Shown here: positions 6,371 through 13,387 of the stretch, piece by piece | Layout: each line of letters begins with the position of its first letter | Numbering within the stretch: the first letter of the stretch is position 1 | Source: JBBIUS01 sp037440105 | GTDB taxonomy: Bacteria; Patescibacteriota; Patescibacteriia; XYB2-FULL-38-15 | Direction of reading: 5' to 3' | DNA: 42,725 nucleotides | Assembly: GCA_037440105.1 (NCBI GenBank) | Contig: JBBIUS010000005.1 | Coordinates: 1-42,725 of the forward strand | Translations under genes and position numbers: made by a program | Notes under the pieces: generated by a model | The model's input: only the letters and a program-made list of their open reading frames with translations | Databases searched by the model: none | Told to the model about the DNA's origin: nothing

Positions 6371-6715
6371 CCCTTTAATCGCCCTAATGACAAAATCCAC
6401 CAAAGCGTAACTGCTAAAAATGACAATCAAGCCAATCGTTGCCCAAATTAAAACATCTTTTCCTTTCTTAATTCTATCAGGATTGCCGCCTGAGGTCAAC
6501 CAAAGAAATCCGCCGTAAACAAACATGGCCAGAGTCAGGGCTCCGACCACCCCTAAAACCGCTTTGATAATTGAGCCAATTAGTTCTGGCACAGTTTTTG
6601 CAGCAATTGGGGAGGTAAGTTCAGTCGCTTGGGCAGCTGCTTCGCTGAAAGGCAGCAAAAAATAAACAATGGCTATTAAGAGCAAAAGTAAATTTAAGAA
6701 ATTATTTTTTTTCAT
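6368..6715 (-). CDS. T4SS-type pilin paralogue 5
   Basis: 115 residues, the shortest copy. Signal peptide with probable cleavage after EAAAQA, then two helices around MFVYGGFLWLTSGGNPDRI and ATIGLIVIFSSYALVDF. It shares TSGGNPD-type hinge residues and the SYALVD ending with paralogue 6, so these two form a subgroup distinct from paralogues 1-4 (TAGGNEE). Its stop codon touches the heptamer array of the four-helix cassette. Confidence 0.85.
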   Translation of the reverse strand: MKKNNFLNLLLLLIAIVYFLLPFSEAAAQATELTSPIAAKTVPELIGSIIKAVLGVVGALTLAMFVYGGFLWLTSGGNPDRIKKGKDVLIWATIGLIVIFSSYALVDFVIRAIKG

Positions 6716-6749
6716 TTTAATTTTTTTCTCAGCTGTTAATTGTCAATTG

Positions 6750-6863
6750 CCTGCCCCGCATAAAGCCTCTAATAAGACAATCAATTGAAGTTTAAGGAAG
6801 ACGAAGCCGCTTCTGAGAGAAGAAGGCGCGATTACTTCAAACAGACTTCGGGCTTTGCGCAGG
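6750..6863. repeat. Long imperfect hairpin between pilin genes
   Basis: Nested complementary blocks: CCTGC (6750) / GCAGG (6859); AAAGCC near 6762 / GGCTTT near 6851; TTGAAGT (6785-6791) / ACTTCAA (6834-6840); inner CTTCT-GAG-AGAAG flanked by GCC and GGC. About 114 bp with no coding potential, filling the gap between pilin paralogues 6 and 5. Confidence 0.7.
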
Positions 6864-6871
6864 TTTAATTG

Positions 6872-7225
6872 TTATTTTGTTACTGCTTTTATCACTAAAT
6901 CAACCAAAGTGTAACTGGCAAAAATAACGATCAAGCCAATAGTTGCCCAAACTAAAATATTCTTTGCTTTTGTAATTTTATCAGGATTACCAGCTGAGGT
7001 CAACCAAGTTATTCCGCCGTAAACAAACATTAAAAGAGCAAACGAACCCATGATGCCCAAAACAACTCTCAAGCCAAAACCAATGAATTCAGGAATACTT
7101 CCTGCTTTAGGCAGGCCAACAAATTTGGCAATTCCTGTTTCTTGAGCTAAAAGCGGAAAAATTGGCATTAGCAATAAAAAAGACAAAAGAGAAATAAATG
7201 TAAGGACAAACCTGATTTTTTTCAT
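6872..7225 (-). CDS. T4SS-type pilin paralogue 6
   Basis: 117 residues: signal peptide (likely cleavage after LLAQ), a variable segment, and two helices around MFVYGGITWLTSAGNPDKI and ATIGLIVIFASYTLVDL. Closest to paralogue 5. Here the usual GGFLW is GGITW. Separated from paralogue 7 by 88 bp in which I see no signal, and from paralogue 5 by the hairpin element at 6750. Confidence 0.85.
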   Translation of the reverse strand: MKKIRFVLTFISLLSFLLLMPIFPLLAQETGIAKFVGLPKAGSIPEFIGFGLRVVLGIMGSFALLMFVYGGITWLTSAGNPDKITKAKNILVWATIGLIVIFASYTLVDLVIKAVTK

Positions 7226-7313
7226 AAAGAAGAAAATTAGAATCTTTACCAGCGAGGCTTAATTAGCTGATTAAAGTCAGTTAGAAAACTTTTTATAGTT
7301 AGTAGAAAATTTT

Positions 7314-7967
7314 TTATCGTGTGGCTTCGAATATTTTTCTAAACTCTGATTCAACGCCAAGCGCTTCCATAATAAATTGAACAAGAATCCAAGAGCCAAA
7401 AATTATAACAAGGCCGATGACCGCGCCGATTAAAACTTTTTTCCCTTTTTCAATCTGTTCTGCTTTTCCTCCAGCCGTCAGCCAAAGCACTCCCCCGTAA
7501 ATAAAGAAAAGTAAAGCCAGAGCGCCGACAATGCCAAAAAGATAATTTGCCGCGCCAACAAAAAGATTAACAATATCATTTAGTCCGCAGTCGCCGCAGC
7601 AGTAGCATACTACTGAGATATTTCTTAAAATTCCTTCTTTTGCTTTTTGCCACCTATCTGTGCACTCAGGGCTGGGGACACAGGTCAGTGCTCCTTTTTC
7701 TTCTTTTAGTTTTTTTTCAAGTTCGGCGCCTTCAGCGGGTGACACGAAACTTTGGACTTTATCAGCGCCGCCACAAAAGGAATTACATTTTTCGCTAGTA
7801 TCTTGAAAAGAGGTAGAAGTAATCCCTTGTTCGTTTGGGTTGCATATGCAATTATCGGCTTTGGCTTGAGCTAAAACAAACTTAGGAAAAATAAAGGTGC
7901 TTAGCGAAAAGATAAGAAAGCAGGAGAAGAAAAATAAAAGTTTTAATTTTTGGAATTTTGGGATCAT
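7314..7967 (-). CDS. T4SS-type pilin paralogue 7 with Cys-rich domain
   Basis: 217 residues, almost twice the usual length. A signal peptide (about 1-33) is followed by a Cys-rich extracellular region (residues 40-130). This contains CICNPNEQG, CNSFCGG, LTCVPSPECTDR and VVCYCCGDCGLND, about 12 Cys in all, which suggests disulfides or metal binding. The two family helices follow (FFIYGGVLWLTAGGKAEQI, GAVIGLVIIFGSW), then a short charged tail. It is the first pilin transcribed and could be a tip or adaptor subunit (inference). No Shine-Dalgarno is visible: the bases just upstream of the ATG at 7967 are the heptamer array of the adjacent broken cassette. Confidence 0.8.
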   Translation of the reverse strand: MIPKFQKLKLLFFFSCFLIFSLSTFIFPKFVLAQAKADNCICNPNEQGITSTSFQDTSEKCNSFCGGADKVQSFVSPAEGAELEKKLKEEKGALTCVPSPECTDRWQKAKEGILRNISVVCYCCGDCGLNDIVNLFVGAANYLFGIVGALALLFFIYGGVLWLTAGGKAEQIEKGKKVLIGAVIGLVIIFGSWILVQFIMEALGVESEFRKIFEATR

Positions 7968-7994
7968 GAATTATGAATCATGAATTATGAATTA
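7967..7994. repeat. Heptamer array at left end of broken four-helix cassette
   Basis: TGAATTA, TGAATCA, TGAATTA, TGAATTA: four exact 7-nt units, abutting the pilin 7 start codon and overlapping the stop of the four-helix pseudogene. Confidence 0.95.
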
Positions 7995-8378
7995 TGGTTT
8001 TTGATTTTTTGATTAAACCGTTGGTAATTTTATTAACTTTTATAGTTTGTTCAGCAATTTTATCGAATTTTTCTTTTGTCAAATAACCAATGTCTTTCGC
8101 TACTAATAACTGATTTTGGATTTCAGTTAATGAACCTAATGCCATAGAATAAAATTGCAATTTTTCTTTAAAAGAATTCCGGCTAAAACCCTCAGCAATA
8201 TTTGAAGTAAAAGAAACGCCGGCGCGTCTTAATTGAATAACTAGTCCAAACTTTTTTTCTTCAGGAAATTCTTTTGTAATTTTATAAATATCTAAAACTA
8301 ATTTATAACTAATTTATGCCCTTCCTTCCAAGCGTCTAAATCAGTAAACGATTTAATTTTCCCTGACTCCTGATTCAT
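7978..8378 (-). pseudogene. Four-helix-bundle protein broken by an 11-bp duplication
   Basis: From the ATG at 8378 the frame reads MNQESGKIKSFTDLDAWKEG and HKLV, then hits stop codons. After an 11-bp tandem duplication at 8296-8317 the normal frame resumes as LDIYKITKEFPEEKKFGLVI, RRAGVSFTSNIAEGFS and SLTEIQNQLLVAKDIGY, to a TGA at 7978. Removing one copy restores an open 129-residue four-helix-bundle protein like the intact one at 5942. A downstream fragment might be made from an internal TTG but would lack the first helix. The gene is bounded by heptamer arrays at 7967 and 8371 in opposite orientation. Confidence 0.9.
8296..8317. repeat. 11-bp tandem duplication
   Basis: AACTAATTTAT twice without a gap; it causes the frameshift in the four-helix-bundle gene. 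Confidence 0.95.
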
Positions 8379-8391
8379 AATTTATGATTCA
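8371..8391. repeat. Heptamer array at right end of broken cassette
   Basis: TGATTCA, TAATTTA, TGATTCA: units are reverse complements of the TGAATCA/TGAATTA type at 7967, so the two arrays are inverted around the gene. Confidence 0.9.
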
Positions 8392-8398
8392 CAAGATT

Positions 8399-9790
8399 TC
8401 ACCTCATCGTCTGATTTACCTTTGCTGCGGCAAGGCCGATTGCTTCTTCTGGTGTGGCAAGGCCGTCAACAACTTGTTCAATCATGTCAGTAAAAGCATT
8501 TTCTGCGGCAAGCGGGTCTTTGCCGCGATACCAACTTTTGGCAGTAAGAACCTGGCTTGCAAAAACAGAAAGATCAATATCTTCGATTTGCGAAGAAATA
8601 AGGGCCCGAAGGGCGGTTGGTTTTTTTGTTTTTGCTAAATAATTTTTAACATTTTCTGCCTGTGATACGAATTGGACAAAATCCCATGCCTCATTTAAAT
8701 GTTCAGTCTTTTTTGAAACGACTTCTACCCAATAATTGGCAAAGTTTGTTTCAATTCCGCCGGCGATTTGCGGCATTTTGGCAACAGCAAAATTAAGTTT
8801 TGGAGCTCGGGCTTTAATTTGCGGAATATGATAAGAGTAGCCAAAAAAGAAAGCTGTTTTTCCGGTGATAAAGGCCTCAAGAGAGTTAGGCATCTCTTTG
8901 TTCCAAGTATAAACTTCTTTGTAGGGCGAAGCAAAATCAGTGTAAAAAGCAAGGGCTTCAACTCCAGGCGGGGAAGGCAGTGTTGCGCCAGGCGGAATTT
9001 GATTAAAAGTTGCATTTCCGGCTTCATCAGTCATCCGCGTCCCATTTTGCATCATAAGTAGTGATAAAATATCGCTGGCTCGTTCAACATTTTTCCCAGT
9101 GCCAATTGCTGCTCCGGCTTGGATGATTTTCCCAGTTTGGTCAATTTTTGCTAGCCGTTTAACTTGTTCTTGGAATTCAGTCCAAGTCAGAGGCGGCAGG
9201 GGAATGCCAGCCGCATTTAAAAGGTCTCGATTGTAAAAGAGGGCTAAATTGTCCAAGGAGAGCGGAAGGGCAAAAATCCTTTCTTCAATTGGTTTTGATG
9301 GGTCTTCTTGGTAGGGCAAGAGAACATCAGAAGCAACTTGGTCAGCGAAATTAGTTTTTAAGGCGCGAATTGAAAGAGAAGGGGTTGTCCGCAGCTCGGT
9401 TATAACCTCTTTTTTAATTGTTCCTGAGACATATTGATAGGGAAGAGTAATTGTTTTTGGCAGAGGAACAATTTTTGTCTGATATTTTTTGATCCATGTA
9501 TTGTGAATGGAAAAAATGTCTGGCCCTCGATTTTCTGCCATGGCATTAAGAAGCTCGTTTTCATATTCTTCGTAGCGGAGTTTTCGATAAGTAATTGAAA
9601 CATTTGGATGAAGCACTTTGTAAGCAGTAATTGCTTCAGAAAAAGAATCTTCATCGTCAAAAACGCGCCAGTAGACTAAGTTGACTGGTTTCATTGCTTC
9701 CTGAACTGCTTTAGGCGTTCCTTTGCAAATTGGACCAGCCGTGACAAGAAAAGTAAAGATTAGAAAGAGAGGGAAGAGTTTTGATTTCAT
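8399..9790 (-). CDS. Extracellular solute-binding protein (SBP_bac_1 type), orphan
   Basis: 463 residues from the ATG at 9790 (MKSKLFPLFLIFTFLVTAG), preferred over an ATG seven codons upstream because it starts the signal peptide directly. A Cys follows in GPICKG, but this is not a canonical lipobox. The body has family 1 solute-binding features: VNLVYWRVFDDEDSF, the N-lobe GPDIFSIHNTW, then LPLSLDNLALFYNRDLLNAA and the GKTAFFFGYS region. Such proteins bind sugars or other solutes for an ABC importer, but no permease or ATPase lies nearby. It precedes the pilin cluster on the same strand and could be a surface-binding component working with it (inference). Confidence 0.85.
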   Translation of the reverse strand: MKSKLFPLFLIFTFLVTAGPICKGTPKAVQEAMKPVNLVYWRVFDDEDSFSEAITAYKVLHPNVSITYRKLRYEEYENELLNAMAENRGPDIFSIHNTWIKKYQTKIVPLPKTITLPYQYVSGTIKKEVITELRTTPSLSIRALKTNFADQVASDVLLPYQEDPSKPIEERIFALPLSLDNLALFYNRDLLNAAGIPLPPLTWTEFQEQVKRLAKIDQTGKIIQAGAAIGTGKNVERASDILSLLMMQNGTRMTDEAGNATFNQIPPGATLPSPPGVEALAFYTDFASPYKEVYTWNKEMPNSLEAFITGKTAFFFGYSYHIPQIKARAPKLNFAVAKMPQIAGGIETNFANYWVEVVSKKTEHLNEAWDFVQFVSQAENVKNYLAKTKKPTALRALISSQIEDIDLSVFASQVLTAKSWYRGKDPLAAENAFTDMIEQVVDGLATPEEAIGLAAAKVNQTMR

Positions 9791-9806
9791 AGATTTTATG
9801 GTAAAA

Positions 9807-9842
9807 GTCAATCGCGAAATTATTTACGCTAACGCGCGCGAA
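9807..9842. repeat. Array at the 3' side of the GxxExxY cassette
   Basis: Degenerate 7-nt units (GTCAATC, GCGAAAT, TATTTAC, GCTAACG, CGCGCGA). GTCAATCGC (9807-9815) recurs inverted at 10236-10244 on the other side of the gene. The array encodes the last residues of the GxxExxY protein. Confidence 0.7.
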
Positions 9843-10252
9843 CAAGTATTTGCAATTCGACGATAGCGAACACCTTTTTTAGTTATTAAAATGAGGATAC
9901 CCAATGGTAATTTCGTAACCTTTAAGTAACCAGCGAGTTGCCTCCAATCGCGAGGATAAAATTCATTTCCAACTTTTATTTCAAGTGCAATTTTATTGGC
10001 TATTATAAAATCGATATAGTATCTTCCTATAATTTTTCCTTTATAGCTAATGGGTAAATAAACTTCTTGTCTAAAAGGAATTTTTTGTTGCGCGAAATCT
10101 TGGGCAAGTGCTCGATGGTAGTATTTCTCTTGAAACCCATAGCCGAGCTCTTTAAAAGCATTGAACACAACGCCCATAATTTTGTAACTTAATTTTGGTT
10201 CTACCAATTTCGCGTGTTTTTGCGTAGTTTTGTTAGCGATTGACACTGTCAT
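9824..10252 (-). CDS. GxxExxY protein (PD-(D/E)XK-like)
   Basis: 142 residues. The name-giving motif is GFQEKYY at about residues 39-45. Nuclease-like residues follow: the Asp of RYYIDFII and the Glu/Lys of ALEIKVG, the D...ExK arrangement of the PD-(D/E)XK superfamily. The family (TIGR04256/PF13366) has no established function. Both gene ends run into repeats: the first 20 or so residues (SIANKTTQKHAK) and the last 8 (NTCSRALA) are encoded by flanking arrays sharing an inverted GTCAATCGC. This copy sits between galU and the solute-binding protein gene as a self-contained cassette. Confidence 0.85.
   Translation of the reverse strand: MTVSIANKTTQKHAKLVEPKLSYKIMGVVFNAFKELGYGFQEKYYHRALAQDFAQQKIPFRQEVYLPISYKGKIIGRYYIDFIIANKIALEIKVGNEFYPRDWRQLAGYLKVTKLPLGILILITKKGVRYRRIANTCSRALA
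10207..10244. repeat. Array at the 5' side of the GxxExxY cassette
   Basis: On the minus strand: GTCAATC, GCTAACA, AAACTAC, GCAAAAA, CACGCGA. Shares GTCAATCGC, inverted, with the array at 9807. Confidence 0.7.
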
Positions 10253-10260
10253 TATTTAAT

Positions 10261-11133
10261 TCATACCTTTAACCTTTTAAGATATTTCACAAACCCTGGT
10301 TTTAAATCTTTTCTTTGAAGGGCTAAATCAACATTCGCTTTGAGCCAGCCGATTTTTGAGCCGCAGTCATAATAGGCTCCGTCAATTTCGCAGGCATAAA
10401 TCGGACGTTTTTTAAGCAGATTAGCAATGGCTTCAGATAGCCAGAATTCACCGCCCGCGCCTGGTTTTAATTTTTTAAGTTCGTCAAAAATGTCTGGCGT
10501 TAAAACATAGCCGTAAAGCGTGGCTAAAAGCGAGGGAGTTTTTTCGGGACCTGGTTTTTCAACAATTCTTTTAACTTGGTAAACATTTTTTTCAGTCCTT
10601 ACGGCGTCAAGCATCCCGTATTTTTTTGTTTCCTCTTTAGTAACTTTAATAGCTGTAATAACCGGGTCAGTATATTTTTCATAGACTTCAATCAATTGTT
10701 TCAGGCGAGGTTTTTTTCCATTTATGATTAAATCATCGCCAGAAAGAACAGCAAATGGTTCATTGCCAATAATTTGTTCACAGTTTAAAACAGGAGTGGC
10801 ATTACCGTACGGTCCTTTTTGGCGAATGTAAATAAAATTTGCCATGTCAGCAATTCTTTTGAGTTCTTTTCTAATCTCTTCTTTGCCTTGTTTTTTTAAC
10901 CAACTTTGCAGTTCAAAATTATAATCAAAATGGTCCTCAACTGCTCTTTTTGAGGCGCCGGTTACTAAAATTACATCAGTAATGCCAGAAGTAACTGCTT
11001 CTTCAACAATGTATTGGATGACTGGTTTATCAACAACAGGAAGCATTTCTTTTGGTTGGGCTTTTGTGGCTGGTAAAAATCTTGTGCCATAGCCGGCGAC
11101 TGGGATGATAACTTTGCGGATTTTTTGTGGCAT
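10261..11133 (-). CDS. galU: UTP-glucose-1-phosphate uridylyltransferase
   Basis: 290 residues, normal length. It makes UDP-glucose from glucose-1-phosphate and UTP in the cytoplasm, feeding surface polysaccharide synthesis. The nucleotide-binding signature IPVAGYGTRFLPATKAQPKE is at the N-terminus, with MLPVVDKPVIQYIVEEA after it. Further family motifs are LSGDDLI, RIVEKPGPE near residue 190, and GEFWLSEAI. No Shine-Dalgarno is visible. The promoter lies about 135 nt upstream (11267-11272), leaving a leader with a possible CGGCGT/ACGCCG stem (11177-11214). The wzy-like and wzx-like genes lie downstream of the next tRNA on the same strand. Confidence 0.95.
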   Translation of the reverse strand: MPQKIRKVIIPVAGYGTRFLPATKAQPKEMLPVVDKPVIQYIVEEAVTSGITDVILVTGASKRAVEDHFDYNFELQSWLKKQGKEEIRKELKRIADMANFIYIRQKGPYGNATPVLNCEQIIGNEPFAVLSGDDLIINGKKPRLKQLIEVYEKYTDPVITAIKVTKEETKKYGMLDAVRTEKNVYQVKRIVEKPGPEKTPSLLATLYGYVLTPDIFDELKKLKPGAGGEFWLSEAIANLLKKRPIYACEIDGAYYDCGSKIGWLKANVDLALQRKDLKPGFVKYLKRLKV

Positions 11134-11266
11134 AAGGGATTAGGTAAATTTTAGCGTGAATCAGTGTCGCGCGCGGCGTCTCTTGGCGGAGCGGGAGTAG
11201 AAGTCTCATTACGCCGTAACAACACCAAAAGGCGCTATAAATTTATTTATTTTGACAGTTTAGTTC

Positions 11267-11275
11267 ATTATAGCA
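11267..11275 (-). promoter_or_regulatory. Extended -10 of galU
   Basis: Minus strand TGC then TATAAT (plus 11267-11272); the -35 is weak. Confidence 0.55.
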
Positions 11276-11331
11276 CAAATTAGCAAGTAATAGAATCTTT
11301 TAAATATTGTGTTTTATTTTACGAAGAATTG

Positions 11332-11340
11332 TGGTATAAT
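11332..11340 (+). promoter_or_regulatory. Extended -10 for the gene at 11385
   Basis: TGG then TATAAT (11335-11340), weak -35; 44 nt before the ATG. The leader lacks a Shine-Dalgarno. Confidence 0.55.
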
Positions 11341-11384
11341 ATTTAAAGTTGTTAATAAATTAATAATTAATTTTTAAAAATTTT

Positions 11385-11750
11385 ATGGAAGAGCAAAAAA
11401 CTACCGCTCCAACTGGAGCAGCAGGAGGACCAGCAAAAGGAGAAAAGAATACAGGTATGGCCATTGTGGCTTATATTCTGTTCTTTATTCCGCTTTTGGC
11501 TGGTGCTCACAAAGACCCTTTTGTGAAGTTTCATGTTAAGCAGGGCTTAGTTCTTTTCTGCCTTTGGGTTATTACCTGGCTTTTAGATGCTTTTATTCCT
11601 TGGTATTGGTGGTGGAGCTTTTACTGGATTGTTCGGCTTTTGCAGTTAGGTATTTTTGTCCTCATGATAGTCGGTATTATAAATGCCTCCCAGGGCAAAG
11701 AAGAGCCTTTGCCAGTTGTTGGTCAGTTTGCTAAAATCTTTAAGTTTTAA
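11385..11750 (+). CDS. DUF4870/Tic20-like membrane protein
   Basis: 121 residues. A polar Ala/Gly-rich N-terminus is followed by hydrophobic segments at about residues 27-42, 52-75 and 82-106. The phrase GMAIVAYILFFIPLLAG followed by DPFVKFHVKQG is diagnostic: family members have a first helix, then a conserved FVxFHxxQ motif. Function in bacteria is not established. A strong terminator follows directly, so this is a single-gene unit. Confidence 0.8.
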   Translation: MEEQKTTAPTGAAGGPAKGEKNTGMAIVAYILFFIPLLAGAHKDPFVKFHVKQGLVLFCLWVITWLLDAFIPWYWWWSFYWIVRLLQLGIFVLMIVGIINASQGKEEPLPVVGQFAKIFKF

Positions 11751-11760
11751 AGAACAGTAA

Positions 11761-11792
11761 AAAATCCCGCGGTTTGACCGCGGGATTTTTTG
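11761..11792 (+). terminator. Intrinsic terminator
   Basis: AAAATCCCGCGG, loop TTTGA, CCGCGGGATTTTTT. Confidence 0.95.
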
Positions 11793-11820
11793 TTGGCAAA
11801 ACTCTAATTTTGTAAAATGG

Positions 11821-11988
11821 CGGAAGCGGGAGGATTCGAACGTCGCTTCGCTCCTTGAAACCCTGCGGTTTCAACACTTCCGCGAATCGGGAAAACTGCG
11901 TTTTCCCGACCCCTTTCCTGTTCGAATCTTTTTACAAAGTTATTTCATCCGTACGTCGCATTATTCTCTTTATGCCGCAATAATAATA
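11821..11988. other. Structured insert bounded by a duplicated tRNA-Ser 3' end
   Basis: The first 21 bp (CGGAAGCGGGAGGATTCGAA plus C; 11821-11841) exactly repeat the 3' end of the tRNA-Ser gene, discriminator included (11989-12009). Between the copies lie three hairpins: TTGAAACC-CTGC-GGTTTCAA, GGGAAAAC-TGC-GTTTTCCC, and an outer GCGGAAG/CTTCCGC. GTTCGAATC (11920-11928) is inverted relative to the T-arm bases. No D-arm or anticodon arm, so it is not a functional tRNA. Direct repeats of a tRNA 3' end are what site-specific integration leaves behind. Confidence 0.7.
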
Positions 11989-12075
11989 CGGAAGCGGGAG
12001 GATTCGAACCTCCGATACTCTTGCGAGTATACCGCATTTCGAGTGCGGCCCGTTCAACCACTCCGGCACGCTTCC
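11989..12075 (-). tRNA. tRNA-Ser (CGA)
   Basis: 87 nt with a 7-bp acceptor stem GGAAGCG/CGCTTCC, discriminator G, a long variable arm (TACTCGCAAGAGTA) and anticodon loop CTCGAAA, giving anticodon CGA. CCA is not encoded. A duplicate of the last 21 bases lies downstream at 11821. Confidence 0.95.
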
Positions 12076-12103
12076 AATTTTTTTATTTTATCATTATTTT
12101 TTT

Positions 12104-12141
12104 AAAAATAAAGAACCGACAGTCTTTCGACCGTCGGTTTT
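12104..12141 (-). terminator. Terminator of the Asp-Gly repeat lipoprotein gene
   Basis: AACCGAC / GTCGGTT with the inner part CGGTCGAAAGACTG; the minus strand continues CTTTATTTTT. Confidence 0.8.
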
Positions 12142-12143
12142 TG

Positions 12144-13319
12144 TCACGGGAGTGTAATTTTGTAATTACACCCTTGCGTGACTCTAAAAAGATAATCAAT
12201 GTTCGGGTCAAGGAAGCTTGCGTTCCCTGCTCCGTCTATTTCTCCAGCCCTTCCTCCTGAGTAGGCGTTGCTGTTTGAGCGATCCCAGGAGTAGAAGTGG
12301 CTGGGGTAACTTCCTGATGGCGCCCTGACAACAATGGCGTATTGGGTGTACGGGGGAAGATTGAGAAATTCATCGAAAGTAAAAGTGTTCCATCCCCGAT
12401 TTACAAACACCTCTGCCACTGTTTCGGAAACAAGATCTGGACCGCTTGGCAGGCCGTTGTCTGTGGCTCGTATGGAGACGACAAGTTCTTTTGGACTGCC
12501 AACCTTATCAACGATGTGCATGCTTACACTTTTGATTTCTGAGACGGAAGCGCCGGTTGTAAAAGTTTGGAAGAGCCAGTGATAGCCAGCAATATAATAG
12601 CCATTAGTGAGGCCATTTTCATTGGCAATTTGTGGCTCAACAGTTTCTACAGAAAGTTCGTTCCCTTGATGCCAAACCTTGAGCAGTCCAGTTCCAAGAG
12701 TGCATGCCCATCGGTCATCAACGGCGATGTCAAAGTAGACGCTTGTTCCGGAGCCATAGTCTGTCAGACGGCAAGTTAGTCTATGATCTGAAGCCGTACA
12801 GTTTGGTTCAGTTGTCCACTCCAGCTCATTTACTGAGAATAGTCTCCATAACGCAAGGTTAGTGGCTTGAGTGTTTTCTAAGCAGAAAAACAAGTAGAGT
12901 GGGCTTTCTGGTTCTGGTAAAGAACAATCATCTGGTGTTTCATCAGCTTCTGAGCCTTCGTCTCCGTCAGCGACTACTTCATCTCCACCGTCAGAAACCG
13001 CCTCGTCTCCGTCAGAGACTGTTTCGTCTCCATCGTCAGAGACTGTTTCGTCTCCGTCAGCGATGACTTCGTCCCCACCGTCAGAAACCTCGTCTCCGTC
13101 TGAAATAATTTCGTCCCCGTCAGAGACTGTTTCATCTCCGCCGTCTGGTACACCGCTGTCGCCGTCAGTTATCGTTGGTTCTCTCTCTTTCATACAAAGG
13201 CCGTCCACACATAAAAATCCTGGTGGGCAAATGCTTTCGCAGAGGGCTCCTTCATAGTCTGGGCTGTAGATGCAGCCCGTCCAGAAAAAAAAGATTAAAA
13301 GAACTATCCTTTTTTCCAT
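12144..13319 (-). CDS. Lipoprotein with Asp-Gly-Glu repeats and an anchor-R-like C-domain
   Basis: 391 residues. Signal MEKRIVLLIFFFWTGC with lipobox WTGC. Residues 20-43 form a small Cys module (CESICPPGFLCVDGLC). Residues about 52-137 are an acidic low-complexity tract built from variations of DGDETVS and DGGDEV, likely extended and perhaps calcium-binding. The C-terminal 230 residues look like a secreted beta-sandwich: WLFQTFTTGASVSEIKSVS and GLPSGPDLVSETVAEVFV resemble the choice-of-anchor R type. Such architecture is familiar from Myxococcota surface lipoproteins, so transfer from a non-CPR source is possible. TAAGGAGGAATAA precedes the ATG. Own promoter and terminator. Confidence 0.8.
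   Translation of the reverse strand: MEKRIVLLIFFFWTGCIYSPDYEGALCESICPPGFLCVDGLCMKEREPTITDGDSGVPDGGDETVSDGDEIISDGDEVSDGGDEVIADGDETVSDDGDETVSDGDEAVSDGGDEVVADGDEGSEADETPDDCSLPEPESPLYLFFCLENTQATNLALWRLFSVNELEWTTEPNCTASDHRLTCRLTDYGSGTSVYFDIAVDDRWACTLGTGLLKVWHQGNELSVETVEPQIANENGLTNGYYIAGYHWLFQTFTTGASVSEIKSVSMHIVDKVGSPKELVVSIRATDNGLPSGPDLVSETVAEVFVNRGWNTFTFDEFLNLPPYTQYAIVVRAPSGSYPSHFYSWDRSNSNAYSGGRAGEIDGAGNASFLDPNIDYLFRVTQGCNYKITLP
12910..13166 (-). repeat. Coding repeat (Asp-Gly-Glu tract)
   Basis: Short degenerate tandem copies of the type GTCAGAGACTGTTTCGTC on the plus strand, encoding the acidic spacer of the lipoprotein. Confidence 0.8.
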
Positions 13320-13358
13320 TTATTCCTCCTTATTATCTAAAAACGGATTTAATGATAA

Positions 13359-13387
13359 ATTATTTCATAAAAATGAGGATTTGTCAA
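13359..13387 (-). promoter_or_regulatory. Promoter of the Asp-Gly repeat lipoprotein
   Basis: Minus strand TTGACA (plus 13382-13387), 17 nt ending in TGA, AATAAT. It lies across the 3' end of the upstream wzy-like gene. Confidence 0.65.

Noticed and set aside
11821..11935. A second tRNA gene
   Set aside because: Only the T-arm and acceptor 3' half are present; D and anticodon arms cannot be formed.
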